Positions 59,863 through 64,000 of a stretch of DNA of 64,000 nucleotides are shown here, one piece after another. Origin of the DNA: Sphaerisporangium flaviroseum. GTDB taxonomy: Bacteria; Actinomycetota; Actinomycetes; Streptosporangiales; Streptosporangiaceae. The stretch lies in contig NZ_BAAAZR010000002.1 in assembly GCF_039537005.1 (NCBI RefSeq), positions 372,001 through 436,000 on the forward strand. Direction: 5' to 3'. The notes beneath the pieces were generated by a model that was not told where the DNA came from, ran no database searches, and saw only the letters and a program-made list of their open reading frames with translations. A program made the position numbers and the translations under genes. The first letter of the stretch is position 1; each line of letters opens with the position of its first letter.

Positions 59863-60770
59863 TGGTACAGGGAGCCGGTGTTGACCACCGGCTGCACATC
59901 CCGGTCGCCGCAGAGGACGACGAGCAGGTTGCTGACCATGGTGGCCTTGCGCTCGTCGTCCAGGTCGACGACGTCCGCCGCGTCGAGGCGGTGCAGGGCC
60001 GCCTCGACCATGCCGACCGCGCCCTCCACGATCTGCTTGCGTGCCGCGACGATCGCACCCGCCTGCTGGCGCCGCAGCATGGCTTGGGCGATCTCCGGAG
60101 CGTACGACAGGCGGGTGACCCGCGACTCGATGACCCGCACCCCCGCCGACAGGACGCGGGCGGAGATCTCGGCCGACAGCTTGCCGGTGATCTCGTCGGC
60201 GTTGTCGCGCAGCGAGAGCTGGTCGTCGTCGTGGGAGTCGTAGGGGTAGCTGCCCGCGATGTGCCGGACCGCCGTCTCGGTCTGGATGGCGACGAACTCC
60301 GCGAAGTCGTCCACCTCGAACACCGCCTTGGCCGTGTCCTCCACCTGCCACACCACGACCGCGGCCATCTCGATGGGGTTGCCGTCGGCGTCGTTGACCT
60401 TGGCGACGTCGGTCTCGTGGTTGCGGATCCTGGTCGAGATCCTGCGCCGCTGGGTGAACGGAAGCACCCACCGCAGCCCGTCGGTGCGCACCGTGCCCAG
60501 GTAGCGGCCGAGGAGCTGGACGACCCTGGCCTCGCCGGGGGCGATGGCCATCATGCCGCTGAGCAACAGCAACGCGACCACCAGGAGCACGACGCCCACC
60601 GCGATGAGCGGCGAGGTGTCGCCGGCCGCCGCCTGCTTGATCAGCAGGATGCCGGCGACGGTCAGGAGCAGCACCAGCCCCAGGATGGGCCAGCCGGACA
60701 TGCTGAGCGGGCGGCGCTCATTGACCTGCGGCGCGGGCATCGCCACAGCTACCTCATCGACTTTGTCCAT
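59859..60770 (-). CDS. SPFH/Band 7 domain membrane protein
   Basis: 303 residues. Two N-terminal membrane helices (WPILGLVLLLTVAGILLIK, PLIAVGVVLLVVALLLLSGM) precede the Band 7 domain: EARVVQLLGRYLGTVRTDGL, SAEISARVLSAGVRVIESRV and ALHRLDAADVVDLDDERKAT. SPFH proteins oligomerise into membrane microdomain scaffolds. ATG 60770 is chosen; an in-frame ATG at 60803 and GTG codons between them are alternatives, with AAGGAA as the only ribosome binding site nearby. First gene of the operon. Confidence 0.88.
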   Translation of the reverse strand: MDKVDEVAVAMPAPQVNERRPLSMSGWPILGLVLLLTVAGILLIKQAAAGDTSPLIAVGVVLLVVALLLLSGMMAIAPGEARVVQLLGRYLGTVRTDGLRWVLPFTQRRRISTRIRNHETDVAKVNDADGNPIEMAAVVVWQVEDTAKAVFEVDDFAEFVAIQTETAVRHIAGSYPYDSHDDDQLSLRDNADEITGKLSAEISARVLSAGVRVIESRVTRLSYAPEIAQAMLRRQQAGAIVAARKQIVEGAVGMVEAALHRLDAADVVDLDDERKATMVSNLLVVLCGDRDVQPVVNTGSLYQ

Positions 60771-60817
60771 CACTGCCACCGTTCCTTGGGGGTTGTTCCG
60801 CATGACAAAACCATAGC

Positions 60818-60833
60818 AAAGTGATATCACTTT
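60818..60833 (-). promoter_or_regulatory. Perfect 16-base palindrome AAAGTGATATCACTTT
   Basis: It lies 48 bases upstream of the SPFH start in an AT-rich patch and is probably the operator of that operon. The ribbon-helix-helix protein in the operon is the nearest candidate. Confidence 0.7.
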
Positions 60834-60891
60834 TCAAACCCTCCCGGAGGGGTCCGGTGTGGCCGCGAGGGGCGAGCGGAGCGCCCGGGAC

Positions 60892-60927
60892 TTTAGGCTT
60901 GACTAAAGGTTTAGGTAGAGCTAATGT
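60892..60927 (+). promoter_or_regulatory. Promoter of the XRE gene, with overlapping inverted repeat
   Basis: TTGACT (60899-60904) and TAATGT (60922-60927) are separated by 17 bases, close to the major sigma consensus. TTTAG-N6-CTAAA (60892-60907) overlaps the -35 and may be an operator. Confidence 0.65.
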
Positions 60928-60965
60928 TGAGTCGTTGAGGATGTCAGGACGAGAGCGAGCTCGCA

Positions 60966-61262
60966 ATGGGCCTACGACGTCAGAAGGATCGGTCCGCCGA
61001 GGAGCGCCTGTCGGCTGAGCCCGGCGGTCTCGCCCAGGAGATCACCGACGAGATCACGTGGTATATGCGCCAGCACAAGATCTCCCGTGCCGACCTGGCC
61101 GCCCTCATGGGCGTGTCTCCCGGGCGGGTGAGCCAGATCCTGTCGGGGGACGAGAATCTGACGTTGCGCACGGTAGGCGCGGTGCTCGACGCACTCGGCA
61201 CCCGTTTCGAATTCAACCTGCACGGGCTCGAGGCGACGGCCGTACTTCTCGACGACCGGTGA
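60966..61262 (+). CDS. XRE-family helix-turn-helix protein, 98 residues
   Basis: The HTH_3 domain is MRQHKISRADLAALMGVSPG and RVSQILSGDENLTLRTVGAV, followed by LDALGTRFEFNLHG, a layout also seen in HigA-type antitoxins. No toxin gene is adjacent; the SPFH gene is divergent and a membrane protein gene converges on it. It may be an orphan regulator that controls its own promoter. Confidence 0.85.
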   Translation: MGLRRQKDRSAEERLSAEPGGLAQEITDEITWYMRQHKISRADLAALMGVSPGRVSQILSGDENLTLRTVGAVLDALGTRFEFNLHGLEATAVLLDDR

Positions 61263-61269
61263 GGCCCCG

Positions 61270-62037
61270 TCACGGATGCGCCCGTTCTTTGGTCAGGTCG
61301 AGCACGGCCGGGTCGTAGCGCGCGAGTGACCGCAGCCCGCACCGATAGGCCGAGTCGAGCAGGCGCAGCAGCTCACGCTCCGCGTCGTGGACGAGCACCC
61401 CGTGCAGCCGGCCGAAGTCATTGAGATACCGCTGGTAGCGGACCGTTCTGGTCACCGAGGAGCTGCCGAGCGCGGCGACCACCTTCGACTTGCTCGCGCC
61501 GTCCTCGATGAGCGCCGCGACGTCCAGCCGCCGTTCTATCGCCTGCAGCCGGGCCTGCACGCGCTCCCTGCGCCGCTCCTCCGCCGACAGCCGCTGGCGA
61601 ATGCGCTCGTGGTAGTGCTCCGCGGCCATGCTCAGCTGGTGCACGCTCCAGTTCTCGTCCACCCGCTGCTCGCACCAGATCGCCGCATCCTCCGCCATCG
61701 TCTGGTGCAGCCGCTCCAGCAGCGAGGCGAGCCAGAACGTGAGCACTTCCTGTGCGAGCGAGCGGCGCCCGTCCTGACGCTGGCGCATGTATCCCAGCCA
61801 CAGCCCGCTCGGCGCGACGACGCCGACCAGCGTGTGGAGCTTGTCGCTCAGCCCCGTCACCAGCAGGGCCACGGCGGTCGTGGCCAGTGCCGTGAGGACG
61901 ATCACCACCAGGGCCAGCCATCGGCTGCTCGGCCCGAACGGCCGGCCGATGCGCTGACACCGCAGGATGAGGAAGACCGTCGCCGAGACCAGGGCCAGCA
62001 GGAAGGTGAGGCCATAGCCGGCGGCACCGTCCATCAT
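61270..62037 (-). CDS. Membrane protein with a cytoplasmic coiled-coil region, function unknown
   Basis: About 255 residues. Two membrane helices at the N-terminus (GLTFLLALVSATVFLIL and WLALVVIVLTALATTAVALLVTG, the latter a little longer than a single span) are followed by a mostly helical cytoplasmic part with heptad character (RIRQRLSAEERRRERVQARL, QAIERRLDVAALI). No family recognised. Start chosen at 62037 with GAGAGG nearby; 62067 is an alternative. Converges on the XRE gene. Confidence 0.65.
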   Translation of the reverse strand: MMDGAAGYGLTFLLALVSATVFLILRCQRIGRPFGPSSRWLALVVIVLTALATTAVALLVTGLSDKLHTLVGVVAPSGLWLGYMRQRQDGRRSLAQEVLTFWLASLLERLHQTMAEDAAIWCEQRVDENWSVHQLSMAAEHYHERIRQRLSAEERRRERVQARLQAIERRLDVAALIEDGASKSKVVAALGSSSVTRTVRYQRYLNDFGRLHGVLVHDAERELLRLLDSAYRCGLRSLARYDPAVLDLTKERAHP

Positions 62038-62153
62038 GGCAGCCGCCTCTCGTAGACCCAGCCTCATGGTCCCATGCCGATCCCGGATGATCCAGCGAGT
62101 TCCCGGGAACCGAACGGAGGCTGTCACGCGGGAAGCCCCGGCGCGACGCGGCG

Positions 62154-62972
62154 CTAGAACCGGTAGCGCAGGATGCGGCCCACGTCGCGGAAGCCGGGGA
62201 GGTGGGCCAGCACCCACATGCTCAACCGGCCTGAGGCCGGCATCTTGTCCATGCCGGGCATGTCGACGCTGCGTACGGCGTCAAGGAGCGTGAGCCCGTG
62301 GTGCCAGCCCTCGAGCTCGGAGGGGTCGTCGATGCCCCAGTGCAGCGTCGCGCCGGCGTTGCGCACCGCGGGCACCATCTTCTGCAACCGGATGCCCAAG
62401 GTGCCGTAGCAGTCGAAGAGCAGCATGCCGCTGGGAAACCGCGCGGTGATCCGCTGGATGAGCCGTTTGCCCTCTTCCTCGCGCAGGTACATCGACAGTC
62501 CCTCGAAGACGGCCACCGTCGGGCGGTCGCCCGGCACCTCCTCCAGCCACTCGTCGCCGGTCACCGAGGCGCCGATCATCCGGTAGTCGCCCTCGGGGCG
62601 GGGGAGCAGCCGCTCGCGCAACTCCAGCACCTCGGGGTAGTCGACGTCGAACCAGCGGACCGTGGAGGGCGGGCGGATCCGGTGGACCCGGGTGTCCAGC
62701 CCGCAGGCCAGGTGCAGCACGGTGGCCTCCTGGTGCTCGGCCAGGAATTGGGTGGTCCAGTCGTCGAGCTGCTTGGCCCGCAGGGCGACGCCCGCCGCGC
62801 TCGTGCCCTTGATCCCCGTCTTGCGGAAGTCGTAGTCGATGCGGGCCACCGCCTTGGCGGCCTCGTGGTCGCGCAGGATGGAGTTCGGCGCGCGGCTGTC
62901 GAGCGCCCTGCCGTAGAGGGTGGCCAGCATGGTCTCCTGGGTGCCGCTGAGGGTGATCTTTTCGCGGTCCAT
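62154..62972 (-). CDS. LCMT/TcmP-type SAM-dependent methyltransferase
   Basis: 272 residues of the leucine carboxyl methyltransferase family. The SAM motif is VLHLACGLDTRVHRI, followed by WFDVDYPEVLELRERLLP and VAVFEGLSMYLREEEGKRLI. Bacterial members O-methylate polyketides or other small molecules; the substrate is unknown. Twin palindromes lie upstream of its start, of a type bound by TetR regulators, but no regulator gene is adjacent. Confidence 0.9.
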   Translation of the reverse strand: MDREKITLSGTQETMLATLYGRALDSRAPNSILRDHEAAKAVARIDYDFRKTGIKGTSAAGVALRAKQLDDWTTQFLAEHQEATVLHLACGLDTRVHRIRPPSTVRWFDVDYPEVLELRERLLPRPEGDYRMIGASVTGDEWLEEVPGDRPTVAVFEGLSMYLREEEGKRLIQRITARFPSGMLLFDCYGTLGIRLQKMVPAVRNAGATLHWGIDDPSELEGWHHGLTLLDAVRSVDMPGMDKMPASGRLSMWVLAHLPGFRDVGRILRYRF

Positions 62973-63001
62973 GGGTTCCCCGGTCCTTGTGGTCGCCGTC
63001 C

Positions 63002-63034
63002 TTAGCAGCGCTAAGGGTAACTTAGCGGTGCTAA
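63002..63034 (-). promoter_or_regulatory. Twin operators TTAGC-N3-GCTAA
   Basis: Two palindromes, 63002-63014 (spacer AGC) and 63022-63034 (spacer GGT), are exactly 20 bases apart and 30-62 bases upstream of the methyltransferase start. Two turns of helix apart is what a TetR-type dimer pair would use. Confidence 0.7.
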
Positions 63035-63156
63035 AGCGTCAATCGGCGGCAGGAGTGGACGGGATGGGCGGGACACCGCCAGTGCATGGTCTGGACGCCT
63101 GCGATCGGCATGGTCTGGACGCCTGCCACGGCAGGGTCGGCGGGGGAGTGGCCGGG

Positions 63157-63999
63157 TCAGGCGGTGGCGGGGATGAACGTCCCGGCACGGAACGCCCGGA
63201 CGGCTTCCACGTAGCGTTCGAGCAGGACGGTGACCAGCTCGGGGGCCGGGCCGAGAGGGTCGGCCACCGCGTGGGCGCCCGCGTCCAGGGCGGTCCGGCG
63301 CACCTTGTCGGCGAAGTATCCGGAGGCGAGCAGATAGGGCGCGACCACGACGCGGCGGATCGGCTCGGGACCGGTGCCACGGATCGCTTCGGGGTCTGAG
63401 GCGCCGTCGAGGAGTCCGAGTACCGCCTGCTCGGGGGTGGGGGCGGTCGCGGAGGCGTAGGCGGGGGTGACCGAGTGCCAGGAACGCGAGCGTGCCCACG
63501 AGCGCGCCATCTGGGCGATCACCGCGTTGGCCCGGCGGTCGCTCGAACCCGCCGACACCAGCACCACGGCGGTGCCGGGATCGCCGATCTCCACCCCCGC
63601 CTCCGCGAGCCGCCGCTCCAGGGCCGCGATCAGCAGTGGGTGCGGGCCCAGAGTGGCCCCCTGGTGGACGCAGAGCCGCGGGCGGCTCGCGCACGCCTCA
63701 CGGAGCGCGGAAGGGATGTCGACGCGACTGTGGTAGGCCTCGGTCAGCAGCAGGGGCAGCACCACGGCCTCATCCAGACCGGCCAGCGCCTCGGGAAGCG
63801 AGGGCCGGGAATGGTCGAGGTAGGCCACCCGGACGGGGATGCCGGGGCGCGCCAGCCGTACCTCGTGCAGCAGGGCCTCCACCGTGGCGGAGGCGCGCGG
63901 GTCCCGCGACCCGTGCGCCACCGCGACCAGAGGCGGCAAGCGCCCCGGGAGCGAGGTCAGGAGCCGGCTCTGGCGGGGGTTCAGAGGTGGATGCCGCAT
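63157..63999 (-). CDS. Sirohydrochlorin chelatase (CbiX/SirB family)
   Basis: 280 residues to the ATG one base from the right edge, so the gene could be longer. Two tandem CbiX halves are present: the first begins PLVAVAHGSRDPRASATVEA, with the metal-site histidine in AHGSR; the second starts near TAVVLVSAGSSDRRANAVIA. It inserts iron or cobalt into sirohydrochlorin for siroheme or cobalamin. In actinomycetes it usually sits with sulfite or nitrite reduction genes, which may lie beyond the edge. Confidence 0.88.
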   Translation of the reverse strand: MRHPPLNPRQSRLLTSLPGRLPPLVAVAHGSRDPRASATVEALLHEVRLARPGIPVRVAYLDHSRPSLPEALAGLDEAVVLPLLLTEAYHSRVDIPSALREACASRPRLCVHQGATLGPHPLLIAALERRLAEAGVEIGDPGTAVVLVSAGSSDRRANAVIAQMARSWARSRSWHSVTPAYASATAPTPEQAVLGLLDGASDPEAIRGTGPEPIRRVVVAPYLLASGYFADKVRRTALDAGAHAVADPLGPAPELVTVLLERYVEAVRAFRAGTFIPATA

Positions 64000-64000
64000 T

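Overview
The window is high-GC actinomycete chromosome. The gene set (class F sortase, coproporphyrin-type haem genes with HemQ, DUF3000 next to RNase D, a SARP-like regulator, helix-turn-helix/TPR regulators, many 4-base ATGA or GTGA stop/start overlaps) points to the Streptosporangiales, perhaps Streptosporangium, Nonomuraea or a relative. That placement is inference from gene content; no rRNA or tRNA gene was found.

Region by region. 1-10.6 kb: the end of aconitase, then regulatory and accessory genes (an ATPase-type anti-sigma kinase, a helix-turn-helix/TPR regulator, a small membrane protein with an XRE regulator, an ECF sigma/anti-sigma pair whose sigma gene has a 5' frameshift, a padR operon with two DUF1048 genes, two VOC proteins). 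Six copies of a roughly 100-base non-coding repeat are scattered here, each in the same orientation as the gene upstream of it. 10.6-16.2 kb: a TauE-type exporter and a xylose/ribose-type sugar ABC importer with its ROK regulator. 16.2-33 kb: housekeeping genes: two tandem secreted zinc peptidases, dxs, an amino acid permease, a LacI regulator, RNase D with DUF3000, hemE, a DUF4349 lipoprotein, hemY, hemQ, msrB and a LigD-type polymerase. A perfect 5 x 20-base tandem repeat follows the gene after hemQ. 33-44 kb: a sortase with a probable substrate, a sugar kinase/DeoR/GH4 group, a Clp-N/helix-turn-helix pair with twin operators, an aldehyde dehydrogenase, a SARP-like regulator, two secreted low-complexity proteins and an ATP-dependent DNA ligase with a pyrimidine-reductase-like gene. 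44-47.7 kb is a scarred region: gene remnants, a truncated AraC gene and a TetR/methyltransferase pair. 47.7-64 kb: glgX, OsmC, a riboswitch-controlled operon, AidB-type acyl-CoA dehydrogenase, a second ECF sigma operon, a GPP34/ribbon-helix-helix/SPFH operon, a methyltransferase with twin operators, and a sirohydrochlorin chelatase.

The most notable system is at 50.7-54.6 kb. Four genes on the minus strand overlap by four bases each: an agmatinase-family hydrolase, a solute-binding lipoprotein, a permease and an ATPase of the nitrate/sulfonate type. Their leader contains all the conserved blocks of a guanidine-I (ykkC) riboswitch. Automatic annotation would call these agmatinase plus a taurine/nitrate importer. 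The leader says the operon senses guanidine, so the likely job is import of guanidine and its hydrolysis to urea and ammonia, that is, a nitrogen-scavenging or detoxification system resembling the cyanobacterial guanidine hydrolase cluster.
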